Source: Amycolatopsis dendrobii (lineage in GTDB: Bacteria; Actinomycetota; Actinomycetes; Mycobacteriales; Pseudonocardiaceae). From it: 64,000 bases of DNA. Position numbers and translations under genes: made by a program. This document shows, piece by piece, positions 10,572 through 18,856 of the stretch. Position 1 is the stretch's first letter. Each line of letters starts with the position of its first letter. The notes beneath the pieces are model-generated. The model saw only the letters and a program-made list of their open reading frames with translations, was not told where the DNA came from and did no database searches. The stretch spans positions 62,001 through 126,000 of the forward strand of contig NZ_JACGZW010000009.1 of assembly GCF_014145675.1 (NCBI RefSeq). The letters run 5' to 3'.

Positions 10572-11288
10572 TTGAAGAAGACCCTGGGCAGACTCGCGGG
10601 CGCTGTGCTCGCGGGCGCCCTGATCAGCCTTGCCGTCGTGCCTGCCGCGAACGCGGAGGAGGCCCCGGCGGTTCCCGTCTCGGCCCCGGCCAGCGCGACG
10701 GAGACCAGCTCGGCCACGCCGCCTGCCAGCGAGACCGGCAAGCCGACCGAGCCGAGCAAGCCGTCCGAGACCGGTGCCCCGACGGAGACCGGCAAGCCGA
10801 CCGAAACCGGCAAGCCGACGGAGACGGGCAAGCCGACCGAGACCGGCAAGCCGACTGACACCAGCAAGCCGACCACGCCGACCTCCTCGGAGACCTCCAC
10901 TCCGGAGGAGCCGCCGTACGTCGACGACACCGGCTACGGCGTCGACCTCGACGAGAACCTCGGCGTCGTCGTGATCGCGTGCGCGGCGGGCGAGCCGACC
11001 GGCCTGCGCTCCAACGACTTCGACCTGCTCGAGGGCCCGCACCAGGACGAGACCGACGGTCGCTACTGGGAGTGGCTGGTCAAGCGCCACGACGGCGTTT
11101 CCTTCGACAGCGGCACCGTGCGCGCGGAATGGACCTGCGGCGGCAAGCCGACCGACGGCGGCACGCTTCCCCCGGCTGGCGGCGCTGGCGCTGGTTCGGC
11201 CGGCACCACCGGCGGCCACGGCGGCTCGCAGGTGAAGTACGCGCCGAAGCACGGCATCGAGACCGGCTTCGGGGGCATGGCCGCCTGA
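10572..11288 (+). CDS. Secreted Pro/Thr/Lys-repeat protein, partner of class F sortase
   Basis: A TTG start at 10572 is chosen because AGAGGGG lies eight bases upstream and it gives a clean signal peptide (MKKTLGRLAGAVLAGALI...ANA); the frame also extends back to 10533. The mature protein of about 210 residues has a Pro/Thr/Ser/Lys linker with five KPTETG units, a folded segment containing two Cys (VVIACAAGE and WTCGGKP) and a Gly-rich end (LPPAGGAGAG...). It finishes with QVKYAPKHGIETGFGGMAA. There is no classical LPXTG signal followed by a membrane helix. Its stop overlaps the sortase start (TGATG), so the two are translationally coupled. It is probably a wall-exposed protein handled by that sortase. 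Confidence 0.7.
   Translation: MKKTLGRLAGAVLAGALISLAVVPAANAEEAPAVPVSAPASATETSSATPPASETGKPTEPSKPSETGAPTETGKPTETGKPTETGKPTETGKPTDTSKPTTPTSSETSTPEEPPYVDDTGYGVDLDENLGVVVIACAAGEPTGLRSNDFDLLEGPHQDETDGRYWEWLVKRHDGVSFDSGTVRAEWTCGGKPTDGGTLPPAGGAGAGSAGTTGGHGGSQVKYAPKHGIETGFGGMAA
10785..10874 (+). repeat. Five 18-bp coding repeats (ETGKPT linker)
   Basis: Five direct 18-bp units of the form GAGACCGGCAAGCCGACC with a few third-position changes, the last more diverged (GACACCAGCAAG). They encode an E-T-G-K-P-T linker typical of proteins spanning the cell wall. Unit number is likely to vary between strains. Confidence 0.9.
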
Positions 11289-11884
11289 TGACCAGGAAGT
11301 ACGGGCAGGGCGTCGCTCTCGCGGGCGCTCTGCTCCTCTCCCTCTCGCTGAGCGCGTGCGGTTCGGACGCCCCGGCGGCGCCCGCCGCGCAGGCCCCGGC
11401 CAGTGCGGCGGTCCCGGTGACCAAGCCGTTCACCGGGCTGCGGCCGACGTCGGTGGAGATCCCGAAGATCGGCGCGAAATCGTCGCTGATCACCGTCCTG
11501 CCGAACAAGGACGGCCAGATTTCGGTTCCGTCGGTGAAGAACCCGATGCAGGCCGCGTGGTACCGGCTTTCGCCGGTGCCGGGCGACGTGGGCCCGGCGA
11601 TCGTGCTCGGGCACGTCGACGGCAACCACAAGCCGGGCATCTTCTACAAGCTCAAGGACGTGAACCCGGGCGACGAGGTCGACATCGAACGCAGCGACGG
11701 CAAGAAGCTGAAGTTCGTCGTGGACCACAAGGAACAGGTCCCCAAGGACACGTTCCCGACGCAGGCCGTCTTCGGCAACACGGACAAGCCGCAGCTGCGC
11801 CTCATCACCTGCGGCGGCGTGTTCGACCACGCCGAGCACAGCTACAAGGACAACATCGTGGTGTACGCGAACCTGGTCTCCTGA
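11288..11884 (+). CDS. Class F sortase, lipoprotein-type N-terminus
   Basis: A 198-residue protein with ATG at 11288 overlapping the upstream stop. Sortases are membrane-attached transpeptidases that cut a sorting motif and join proteins to the envelope. The catalytic His is in VLGHVDGNHKPGIFYKL and the Cys in RLITCGGVFDHAEHSY, with the preceding Arg and following Y-DNIVVYA as in class F enzymes. The N-terminus has a hydrophobic stretch ending in LSLSACGSD, a lipobox, so it may be a lipidated enzyme. It stops one base before the end of the convergent GntR gene. No LPXTG substrate is present in the window; the coupled upstream gene is the best substrate candidate. Confidence 0.9.
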   Translation: MTRKYGQGVALAGALLLSLSLSACGSDAPAAPAAQAPASAAVPVTKPFTGLRPTSVEIPKIGAKSSLITVLPNKDGQISVPSVKNPMQAAWYRLSPVPGDVGPAIVLGHVDGNHKPGIFYKLKDVNPGDEVDIERSDGKKLKFVVDHKEQVPKDTFPTQAVFGNTDKPQLRLITCGGVFDHAEHSYKDNIVVYANLVS

Positions 11885-11885
11885 C

Positions 11886-12623
11886 TCAGGTCAGCAACGG
11901 AGTGAGCAGCGTTCGCTGTTCCTTCGGCACGTACTCCGCGTAGTTGTCATACAGCGCCTGACGCGCCAGCCGCGCCGCCGACTCCCCGTCGGCGGCGCGG
12001 ATCGCGTTCAGCACCTCTTCGTGGTGCCGCAGCCAGGAATGCATCAGCGTGCCGCGGTCGTTGGCGTGGCTGAGCTTGTCCTCGATCAATTCCAGCACCA
12101 CGCCGCGGACCACTTCTCCGCTGACGACCAGCAGCGGGTTCCGTGAAACTCGGGCAATGACGTCATGGAACGCGACGTCTGCCCGGCTGAATTCGGCGTA
12201 TCCGTCCGCTGCTGCCATTCCTTCCAACGCGACGTCGAGCGCGGTCAAATCCTCGGCGGTGCGCAGTTCCGCGGCCAGCAGGTGCGACGAACCGTCGAGC
12301 ACCATCCGGAATTGCAGCAGTTCCGCCAGCCCGACGTGTTCCGCCCGTGCCAGCCGGTGCATCGACCGGTGCAGTGCGCCCGGGGAAGCGGCCAGCACCT
12401 CGGGTCCGCGCGGATCGCCCGGCCGCGACCGGATGAGCTCGGCTGCCTGGAGCACCCGCAGCGCCTCGCGCACGGTCGAGCGGCCGACGCCGAACTGCGT
12501 CATCAGCTCCCGTTCGCCGGGCAGCCGTTCGCCGGGTTTGAGGCGGCCGCTGACCACGGCCTCCTCGATCTGCTCGACGATCCGCTCGTAGGCGCGGACC
12601 GGAGCCACCGGTTCGAACTTCAT
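11886..12623 (-). CDS. GntR/FadR-family regulator (FCD domain)
   Basis: A 245-residue regulator. N-terminal winged helix: RLPGERELMTQFGVGRSTVREALRVLQAAELI (key positions R-S-T-V-R-E-A-L). The C-terminal all-helical FCD ligand domain has metal-site-like Asp/His positions (RADVAFHDVIARVS, WLRHHEEVLNAI). It is divergent from the ABC importer operon by 74 bp, and the spacer contains a textbook FadR-type dyad. It probably represses the importer-ALDH-SDR-amidase operon until a substrate or intermediate binds. The ligand is not predictable from sequence; FCD ligands are usually small carboxylic acids. Confidence 0.93.
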   Translation of the reverse strand: MKFEPVAPVRAYERIVEQIEEAVVSGRLKPGERLPGERELMTQFGVGRSTVREALRVLQAAELIRSRPGDPRGPEVLAASPGALHRSMHRLARAEHVGLAELLQFRMVLDGSSHLLAAELRTAEDLTALDVALEGMAAADGYAEFSRADVAFHDVIARVSRNPLLVVSGEVVRGVVLELIEDKLSHANDRGTLMHSWLRHHEEVLNAIRAADGESAARLARQALYDNYAEYVPKEQRTLLTPLLT

Positions 12624-12663
12624 CTTGACCTCGGTGTCTGCCGGATGCGAGTCTGCCTGAGTT

Positions 12664-12678
12664 ACTGGTCAGACCAGT
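12664..12678. promoter_or_regulatory. GntR/FadR operator
   Basis: Perfect 15-bp palindrome ACTGGTC-A-GACCAGT, containing TGGT-N3-ACCA, the FadR-subfamily consensus. It lies 20-34 bp before the importer start codon and 40 bp from the GntR start, so one site could control both directions. Confidence 0.75.
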
Positions 12679-12697
12679 GTACTGAGCAGGAGGCGGA

Positions 12698-14188
12698 ATG
12701 AAAGCCCGGAGCACTGCCGCGGCACTGGCGCTGCTGCTCGTGACGTCCGGCTGCTCGGCAGGCTCCAGCGCGAGTGTTTCCCCAGGTCCGGACACGCTTT
12801 CCGTGGGATACACGGCGGAGCCGGCCAACTTCGACTTCACCCGTTCCGACGGCGTGGCCATCCCGCAGGCGCTGCTCTACAACGTCTACGAGGGCCTGGT
12901 GAAGCTCGATCCGCAGGGCCGGATCGTGCCGCTGCTCGCGAAGTCCTGGACGATCAGCCCGGACCGCAAGACCTACGACTTCCAGTTGCAACAGGGCGTC
13001 AAGTTCAGCAACGGAGCGCCGTTCACCGCCGCCGACGTCCAGTTCTCGCTGATGCGGGTGAAGACGGACTGGACGATCTCGCTCAAGTCGGCGATGGACG
13101 TCGTGGACCACGTCGAGGTCGTCGCGCCGGATCATGCCCGCGTCGTGCTGTCGAAACCCAGCAACGGCTGGTTGTTCAGCCTCACCAGCAGGCTCGGCGC
13201 GATGTTCAGCCCGACCGGCGTCGCGGATCTGGCGAATCATCCGGTCGGCACCGGACCGTACGAGGTGGCCTCGCGCCGTCGCGGCGATTCCATTGTCCTG
13301 CGGGAGAATCCGCGGTACTGGGGGCGGAAACCGGCGTATCGCACGGTCGTGCTCAAATACTTCGCCGATCCGACCGCGCTCAACAACGCCCTGCTGTCGA
13401 ACGGAATCGACGTGATCTCCAACCTCACGTCGGCCGATTCGATTCCGCAGTTCCAAGGCGACGACCGGTTCACCGTGCAGCAGGGCACCACGAACAGCGA
13501 GGTCACGCTGGCTTTCAACGGCCGTCGCGCGCCGCTGAACGACGTGCGCGTCCGCCGCGCGCTCACCTACGCCATCGACCGGAAAGCCGTGCTTGACCTG
13601 GTCTTCAGCGGTCGCGGCACGCTCATCGGCAGCATGGTCCCGCCCACCGACCCGTGGTACGAGGACCTGTCGAAGGTCTATTCCTACGACCCGGCGAAGG
13701 CGAAACAGCTGCTCGCCGAGGCGGGCGTACACGATCTCAAGCTGCGGCTGCGGATTCCGAACCTGCCGTACGCGGTGTCGGCCGCGCAGGTGGTGCAATC
13801 GCAGCTGGCGGACGTCGGGGTCACCGCGACGATCGAACCGCTCGACTTCCCGGCGGTGTGGCTCAAGCAGGTCTTCACCGACCACGACTACGACCTCTCG
13901 ATCATCCAGCACGTCGAAGCCCGCGACATCTCGACGTTCGGAAAACCCAAGTACTACTGGGGTTACGACAGCAAGCGCGTGCAGCAGCTGCTCGCCGCGG
14001 CGGACAGCGGCACCCCGCAGGAACAGGTGGCTGACATGAAGGAGGTCGCGCGGCAGCTGAACACCGACGCGGCCGCGGACTGGCTGTTCCTGTTCCCCAA
14101 CGTCGTGGTCGCCAAGAAGAAGGTGACCGGGCTCGCGCGCAACCAGGTCAGCGAGTCCTTCGACCTGACTGGGGTGAGGCCGGCATGA
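12698..14188 (+). CDS. Peptide/amide ABC importer, substrate-binding lipoprotein
   Basis: A 496-residue family 5 solute-binding protein (DppA/OppA type). The N-terminus carries a lipoprotein signal with the cysteine in LLLVTSGCSAG; the ribosome site is AGGAGG. Family landmarks include LLYNVYEGLVKLDPQGRIVPLLAKSW, VKFSNGAPFTAADVQFSL, GTGPYEV, and VRRALTYAIDRKAVLDLVFSG. It delivers substrate outside the membrane to the permeases encoded next (4-bp overlap). With the amidase and dehydrogenases downstream, the substrate is likely a peptide-like or amide compound. First gene of the operon behind the GntR operator. Confidence 0.93.
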   Translation: MKARSTAAALALLLVTSGCSAGSSASVSPGPDTLSVGYTAEPANFDFTRSDGVAIPQALLYNVYEGLVKLDPQGRIVPLLAKSWTISPDRKTYDFQLQQGVKFSNGAPFTAADVQFSLMRVKTDWTISLKSAMDVVDHVEVVAPDHARVVLSKPSNGWLFSLTSRLGAMFSPTGVADLANHPVGTGPYEVASRRRGDSIVLRENPRYWGRKPAYRTVVLKYFADPTALNNALLSNGIDVISNLTSADSIPQFQGDDRFTVQQGTTNSEVTLAFNGRRAPLNDVRVRRALTYAIDRKAVLDLVFSGRGTLIGSMVPPTDPWYEDLSKVYSYDPAKAKQLLAEAGVHDLKLRLRIPNLPYAVSAAQVVQSQLADVGVTATIEPLDFPAVWLKQVFTDHDYDLSIIQHVEARDISTFGKPKYYWGYDSKRVQQLLAAADSGTPQEQVADMKEVARQLNTDAAADWLFLFPNVVVAKKKVTGLARNQVSESFDLTGVRPA

Positions 14189-15129
14189 CCGCGCGCGTGC
14201 TGCGGCGGGTGGCCGTGTTCGCGGTGAGCCTGTTCGTGGCGTCCATTGTGGTGTTCCTGTTCATGGCGGTGCTGCCGGGCGATCCGGCGCAGGTAGCGCT
14301 GGGCGTGAACGCGACGCCCGAACTGCTCGGGAAGACCCGCGCCGAATTCGGCATCGACCGGCCGTTGGTCGAGCAGTACCTGAGCTGGATGGGCGGCGTC
14401 CTACACGGCGACTTCGGCCGGTCGTACGTCACGCGCGAGGCGATCAGCCCGCAGCTGCTTGACCGGCTCGGTGTCACGTTGTGGCTGGTCGGCGCGGGAA
14501 TGATCGTCGCGCTCGTGATCGCGCTTCCGGCCGGCGCGTTCGCCGCGGTCCGGCACCGGAAGGCCAGCGGCGTCGCGGTTTCCGGGCTGTCGCAGGTCGG
14601 TGTCGCGATCCCGGCGTTCCTCGCGGGCATCATCCTGGTGCAGATTTTCGCCGTACAGCTGCGCTGGCTGCCGAGCGGCGGATGGACGCCACCCGACCAG
14701 GACACGGGCGAGTTCCTGCGCGGGCTGATCCTCCCGGCGTTGTCGCTCGGCCTCGTGCAGGGCGCGGTGCTTACGCGATACGTGCGCTCGGCGGTGCTCG
14801 ACACGCTCGGCCAGGACTACCTGCGCACTGCCCGCTCAAAGGGGCTCTTGCCTGGTCAGGCGCTGTTCCGGCACGGGTTGCGCAACGCGTCCGTCCCGGT
14901 GGTCACCGTGCTCGGGCTGCAGTTGACGACGCTGCTGATCGGCGCGGTCGTGGTGGAGCGGGTGTTCGTGTTGCCCGGGCTCGGCAGCATGCTGCTGGAC
15001 GCGGTCGCGCAGCGCGATTTGCTGACCGTGCAAGGAATCGTGCTGGTGCTGGTCGCTGGGGTGCTGCTGGTGAACTTCGTGGTCGACGTGCTCTATTCGG
15101 TGCTCGACCCGAGACTGCGGGGGTCCTGA
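14185..15129 (+). CDS. Peptide-type ABC importer permease (DppB-like)
   Basis: A 314-residue inner-membrane protein with six predicted helices. The N-terminus (FAVSLFVASIVVFLFMAVLPGDP) is typical of DppB/OppB, and the coupling-helix region reads YLRTARSKGLLPGQALFRHGLRNA, with the EAA-type contact to the ATPases. Its start overlaps the binding-protein stop and its stop overlaps the next permease start (TGATG), indicating translational coupling across the operon. Confidence 0.95.
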   Translation: MTARVLRRVAVFAVSLFVASIVVFLFMAVLPGDPAQVALGVNATPELLGKTRAEFGIDRPLVEQYLSWMGGVLHGDFGRSYVTREAISPQLLDRLGVTLWLVGAGMIVALVIALPAGAFAAVRHRKASGVAVSGLSQVGVAIPAFLAGIILVQIFAVQLRWLPSGGWTPPDQDTGEFLRGLILPALSLGLVQGAVLTRYVRSAVLDTLGQDYLRTARSKGLLPGQALFRHGLRNASVPVVTVLGLQLTTLLIGAVVVERVFVLPGLGSMLLDAVAQRDLLTVQGIVLVLVAGVLLVNFVVDVLYSVLDPRLRGS

Positions 15130-15944
15130 TGCGCCGCAACGGAAATCTTCTGCTCGGCGGGATACTGGTCGCGCTCGTCGTGCTGGCCGCGCTGGTGTCG
15201 TTCGTCTGGACGCCGTACGACCCGGTGCAGGTCAACGCGGCGGACCGGCTGCTGGGCTTTTCGGCCGAGCACCTGTTCGGCACGGACAAATTCGGCCGCG
15301 ACGTCTTCAGCCAGATCCTCGTCGGCGCGCGGACGACGCTGTATGTCGGCGTGGTCGCGGTCGGCATCGCGGCGGTGATCGGCACGCCGCTGGGCGTGCT
15401 CGCGGCGATGGCCCCGCGCTGGCTCGGCGAGTTCGTGATGCGGGTGAACGACCTGGTGCTCGCGTTTCCCGCGCTGCTGCTGGCGATCATGTTCGGCGCG
15501 GTGTTCGGTGCGGACACGCTCACCGCGATGGTCGCCATCGGCATCGCGACCATCCCGTCGTTCGCCCGGATCGCGCGGTCGGGCTCGCTGCAGGTGATGG
15601 CCAGCGAATACGTGCTCGCGGCGCGGGCAGGCGGCCGGTCGCGGACCCGGATCGCCTGGTCGCACGTAATGCCGAACATCGGCGGGCTGCTGATCGTGCA
15701 GGCCTCGGTGTCGTTCGCGATCGCGGTGCTGGCGGAAGCGGCGTTGTCGTTCCTCGGCTTCGGCACGCGGCCGCCGACGCCGTCGTGGGGCCGGATGCTG
15801 CAGGAATCGCAGGAACTGCTCACCGCGCATCCGCGGCTGGCGCTCGTGCCCGGCGTCGCGATCGCGCTGGCGGTGCTCGGCTTCAACCTTCTCGGTGACG
15901 GTCTGCGCGACCGTCTCGACCCCCGATTGGCGGCGCGGGTATGA
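15129..15944 (+). CDS. Peptide-type ABC importer permease (DppC-like)
   Basis: A 271-residue partner permease; ATG at 15129 overlaps the preceding stop. The DppC-type N-terminal landmark is HLFGTDKFGRDVFSQILVGARTTLYVG, and the EAA loop is EYVLAARAGGRSRTRIAWSHVMPNI. The end GDGLRDRLDPRLA is characteristic. It forms the heteromeric channel with the DppB-like subunit. Confidence 0.95.
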   Translation: MRRNGNLLLGGILVALVVLAALVSFVWTPYDPVQVNAADRLLGFSAEHLFGTDKFGRDVFSQILVGARTTLYVGVVAVGIAAVIGTPLGVLAAMAPRWLGEFVMRVNDLVLAFPALLLAIMFGAVFGADTLTAMVAIGIATIPSFARIARSGSLQVMASEYVLAARAGGRSRTRIAWSHVMPNIGGLLIVQASVSFAIAVLAEAALSFLGFGTRPPTPSWGRMLQESQELLTAHPRLALVPGVAIALAVLGFNLLGDGLRDRLDPRLAARV

Positions 15945-16675
15945 CGCTGACGGTGGAAAACTTGCAGGTCGCGGACCTGGTGCGCGGTGTTTCGTTCGAA
16001 CTCGGCGCCGGCGAGCGGGTCGGGCTGATCGGCGAATCCGGCTCCGGGAAATCGCTCACCGCGCTGTCGGTGCTGGGCCTGCTGCCGGAAGGACTGTCGG
16101 CCACCGGCTCGGTGCGGCTGGACGACCGGGAGTTGCTCGGAGCGTCGGAAAAGGAGCTGTCCCGGTTGCGCGGCAACGGGATGGCGATGGTGTTCCAGGA
16201 GCCGATGACGGCGCTGAACCCGGCGATGCGGATCGGGCGGCAGGTCACCGAGCCGTTCCGGGTGCACGGCCGTCGCGGGCGTCCGGCAGAGGAACTGCTG
16301 GCCGCGGTCGGACTGCCGGACGTCGCGCGGGCGTATCCGCATCAGCTGTCCGGCGGGCAGCGGCAGCGGGTGGTGCTGGCGATCGCGCTGGCCAACGACC
16401 CGGCGCTGCTGATCTGCGACGAACCGACCACCGCGCTGGACGTCACCGTGCAGGCGCAGATCCTCGGCCTGATCCGCGAGCGATTGTCGGGGATGAGTTC
16501 GCTGCTGTTCATCACGCACGATCTGGCGGTGGTGGCGCAGATGTGCGACCGGGTGCTGGTGATGCTCGACGGGTCTATTGTGGAGCATGGCTCGACGCGA
16601 GAAGTGCTGACCGCGCCGAAGCATTCTTATACGCAGCGATTGCTGGCGGCGTCCGATCTGGGGGGCGCGCGATGA
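15941..16675 (+). CDS. Peptide-type ABC importer ATPase (DppD-like)
   Basis: A 244-residue ATPase with Walker A GESGSGKS, ABC signature LSGGQRQRVVLAIAL, Walker B ALLICDEPTTALD and switch His in LFITHDL. It overlaps both neighbours by 4 bp. At 244 residues it is shorter than many DppD proteins (about 320) because the C-terminal oligopeptide-specific extension with its Cys cluster is nearly absent. Confidence 0.95.
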   Translation: MTLTVENLQVADLVRGVSFELGAGERVGLIGESGSGKSLTALSVLGLLPEGLSATGSVRLDDRELLGASEKELSRLRGNGMAMVFQEPMTALNPAMRIGRQVTEPFRVHGRRGRPAEELLAAVGLPDVARAYPHQLSGGQRQRVVLAIALANDPALLICDEPTTALDVTVQAQILGLIRERLSGMSSLLFITHDLAVVAQMCDRVLVMLDGSIVEHGSTREVLTAPKHSYTQRLLAASDLGGAR

Positions 16676-17439
16676 TCTCCGTACGAGACTTGGAACGGCG
16701 GTATTCGCGGCGGGACGTGCACGCGTTGCGCGGCGTGAGTTTCGACGTTTCTGCTGGTGAGCGGTTCGGGATCGTCGGCGAATCCGGGTCGGGGAAGTCC
16801 ACGCTGGTGCGTTTGCTCGCCGCGTTGGACCGCCCGACCGCGGGAACGGTGTCGTTCCAGGGGAAGCGGATCGACTCGCTGCCGGAACGGAAACTGCGGT
16901 TCCTGCGAAGCGAAATGCAGATCGTTTTCCAGGACCCGATGGGTTCGCTCGACCCGCGGATGCGCGTGCGGGACATCGTGTCCGAACCGCTCGGCCGCCG
17001 GTCGCCGGAGCGCGTCGCGGAGCTGCTGACCGCCGTCGGATTGCCCGAGGACGCGGCGATGCGGTACCCGCACCAGTTCTCCGGCGGGCAACGGCAACGG
17101 ATCTCGATCGCCCGCGCGCTCGCGCCGAACCCGAGCGTGCTGATCGCGGACGAACCGGTGAGCGCGCTCGACGTTTCGGTGCGCGCGCAGATCCTTGACC
17201 TGCTGGCCCGGCTGGTCGACGAGTTCTCGCTGACGTTGATTTTCGTCTCGCACGATCTCGGCGTGGTGCGGCACGTGTGCGACCGCGTCGCGGTGATGCG
17301 GAGCGGGGAGATCGTGGAAATCGGTGCGGTCGAACAGGTTTACGCCGAGCCGGAGCACGAGTACACCCGGGAACTGCTGGCCGCCGCGCCGAATCTGCGG
17401 ACCGAGCTGGCCCGGTTGAAGGGAGAAACGGATGCCTGA
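16672..17439 (+). CDS. Peptide-type ABC importer ATPase (DppF-like)
   Basis: A 255-residue ATPase. Walker A is GESGSGKS, the Q-loop is in MQIVFQDPMGSLDPRM, the signature FSGGQRQRISIARAL, Walker B VLIADEPVSALDVS and the switch His in IFVSHDLGV. ATG at 16672 overlaps the DppD-like stop. The two ATPases form the motor of the importer. The stop lies 8 bp into the aldehyde dehydrogenase gene, so import and oxidation genes are cotranslated. Confidence 0.95.
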   Translation: MISVRDLERRYSRRDVHALRGVSFDVSAGERFGIVGESGSGKSTLVRLLAALDRPTAGTVSFQGKRIDSLPERKLRFLRSEMQIVFQDPMGSLDPRMRVRDIVSEPLGRRSPERVAELLTAVGLPEDAAMRYPHQFSGGQRQRISIARALAPNPSVLIADEPVSALDVSVRAQILDLLARLVDEFSLTLIFVSHDLGVVRHVCDRVAVMRSGEIVEIGAVEQVYAEPEHEYTRELLAAAPNLRTELARLKGETDA

Positions 17440-18856
17440 CTACCCGGACGGCCTGCCGATCGGTCCCGGCTGGGTGTCCACAGTGGATACCGCAGACGTC
17501 GTGTTCCCTTATGACGGCACCGTGATCGGCACCGCGCCGGTCGGTACTGCCGTGCTGGCTTCGCGTGCTGTGGATGAGGCGGTGGCAGTGGCTCGCGAAG
17601 TCGCTTCGCTGCCTTCGCGAACTCGCCGGGCGTTGCTGAACGACGTGGCTTCGGCTGTGCGCGAGCGTCGGGCGGAGTTCGAGCAGCTGCTCGTGTTGGA
17701 GACCGGAAAGCCGCTGGTCGACTGCCAGGTCGAAGTAGCGCGGACGATCGTCACCTGGGAGGCCGCGGCCGAGGAGGTGTCGCGGCTGCACGGCGAAACC
17801 GTGCCGCTCGACCTGCTGCCGTCCGGCGACGGGCTGGTCGGGTTCTGGAAGCGCAAGCCGATCGGCGTGGTCGTCGGCATCGCCGGGTTCAATTACCCGC
17901 TGCTGCTGGCGTCGCACAAAATCGCGCCCGCCATTGCCGCTGGTTGTCCGGTGGTGGTGAAACCTGCGCCGCAAACCCCACTGGCGACGTTGTGGCTGGT
18001 GCACCTGGTCCGCTCCTGCACCGACCTGCCCGCGATGGTCCAACTGGTCACCGGAGCCGCTTCGGTCGGATCGGCGCTGGTCACGGACCGGCGGATCGGT
18101 GCGGTGTCCTTCACCGGCTCGGCCGCCGTCGGGCACCAGATCGCCCGCGACGCCGCGCCGACGAAGACCCTGCTGGAGCTGGGCTCGAACGCCGCATTGG
18201 TGGTCGCCGAGGACGCCGACCTCGACGCAGCCGCGGACGCCGTGCTGCGCGGCGGGTTCTACGCGTCCGGACAGGCCTGTATTTCGGTACAACGGGTGCT
18301 GGCGGTTTCGTCGGTGGCCGCGGAGTTCACCGACAAGGTGCTTGCCCGGCTTGGCGAAGTGACCGTCGGCGACCCGCGTTCTTTGTCCACGAGAGTGTCC
18401 GCACTGATCGACGAACGCTCGACCGCCCGCGTCGCTGAGTGGGTCGACAAAGCGATCGCGGCGGGCGCACGGCTGCTGGCGGGCGGTTCGGTGCGCGACG
18501 GAGTGCTGGAGCCGACGGTTCTCGCGGATGTCCCGGACGGCGTCGAATGCTGGGACGAGGAGATCTTCGGCCCGGTCGTCTGCCTGCGCACAGTGTCCGA
18601 TGTGGACGAAGCGTTCGCCGCGGTCAACTCGTCGCGGTACGGCCTGCACGCGAGTGTGTACAGCCGCTCGCTGAAGACCGCGTTCCGGGCGCTGGACGAG
18701 CTGGAAGTCGGCGGGGTAGTGGTGAACGAGGTGCCGGGTTTCCGGTCGGACACGATGCCGTACGGCGGGGTCAAGGACTCCGGGATCGGCCGCGAGGGGC
18801 CGCGATTCGCCGTCGAAGAGCTGACCGTGACCAGGATGGCGGTGTTGCGCCCGTGA
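17432..18856 (+). CDS. NAD(P)-dependent aldehyde dehydrogenase
   Basis: A 474-residue ALDH-superfamily enzyme that oxidises an aldehyde to the acid. The catalytic Cys is in YASGQACISVQR and the general-base Glu in LLELGSNAALVV; the cofactor block SFTGSAAVGHQIA and IAGFNYPLLLASHKIAPA are present. The ribosome site AGGGAGAAA precedes ATG 17432. It is embedded between transporter and SDR genes with overlaps at both ends, so it works on the imported compound or its product. Specificity (semialdehyde versus aromatic) cannot be read. Confidence 0.93.
   Translation: MPDYPDGLPIGPGWVSTVDTADVVFPYDGTVIGTAPVGTAVLASRAVDEAVAVAREVASLPSRTRRALLNDVASAVRERRAEFEQLLVLETGKPLVDCQVEVARTIVTWEAAAEEVSRLHGETVPLDLLPSGDGLVGFWKRKPIGVVVGIAGFNYPLLLASHKIAPAIAAGCPVVVKPAPQTPLATLWLVHLVRSCTDLPAMVQLVTGAASVGSALVTDRRIGAVSFTGSAAVGHQIARDAAPTKTLLELGSNAALVVAEDADLDAAADAVLRGGFYASGQACISVQRVLAVSSVAAEFTDKVLARLGEVTVGDPRSLSTRVSALIDERSTARVAEWVDKAIAAGARLLAGGSVRDGVLEPTVLADVPDGVECWDEEIFGPVVCLRTVSDVDEAFAAVNSSRYGLHASVYSRSLKTAFRALDELEVGGVVVNEVPGFRSDTMPYGGVKDSGIGREGPRFAVEELTVTRMAVLRP

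Noticed and set aside
11159..11190. LPPAGG in the repeat protein as a classical LPXTG sorting signal
   Set aside because: Thr is replaced by Ala and no hydrophobic helix follows it.
14903..18649. Minus-strand open frame of about 1248 codons opposite the ABC/ALDH operon
   Set aside because: Arg/Pro/Ala-rich with no recognised domain, antisense to five well-supported genes; a high-GC shadow frame.
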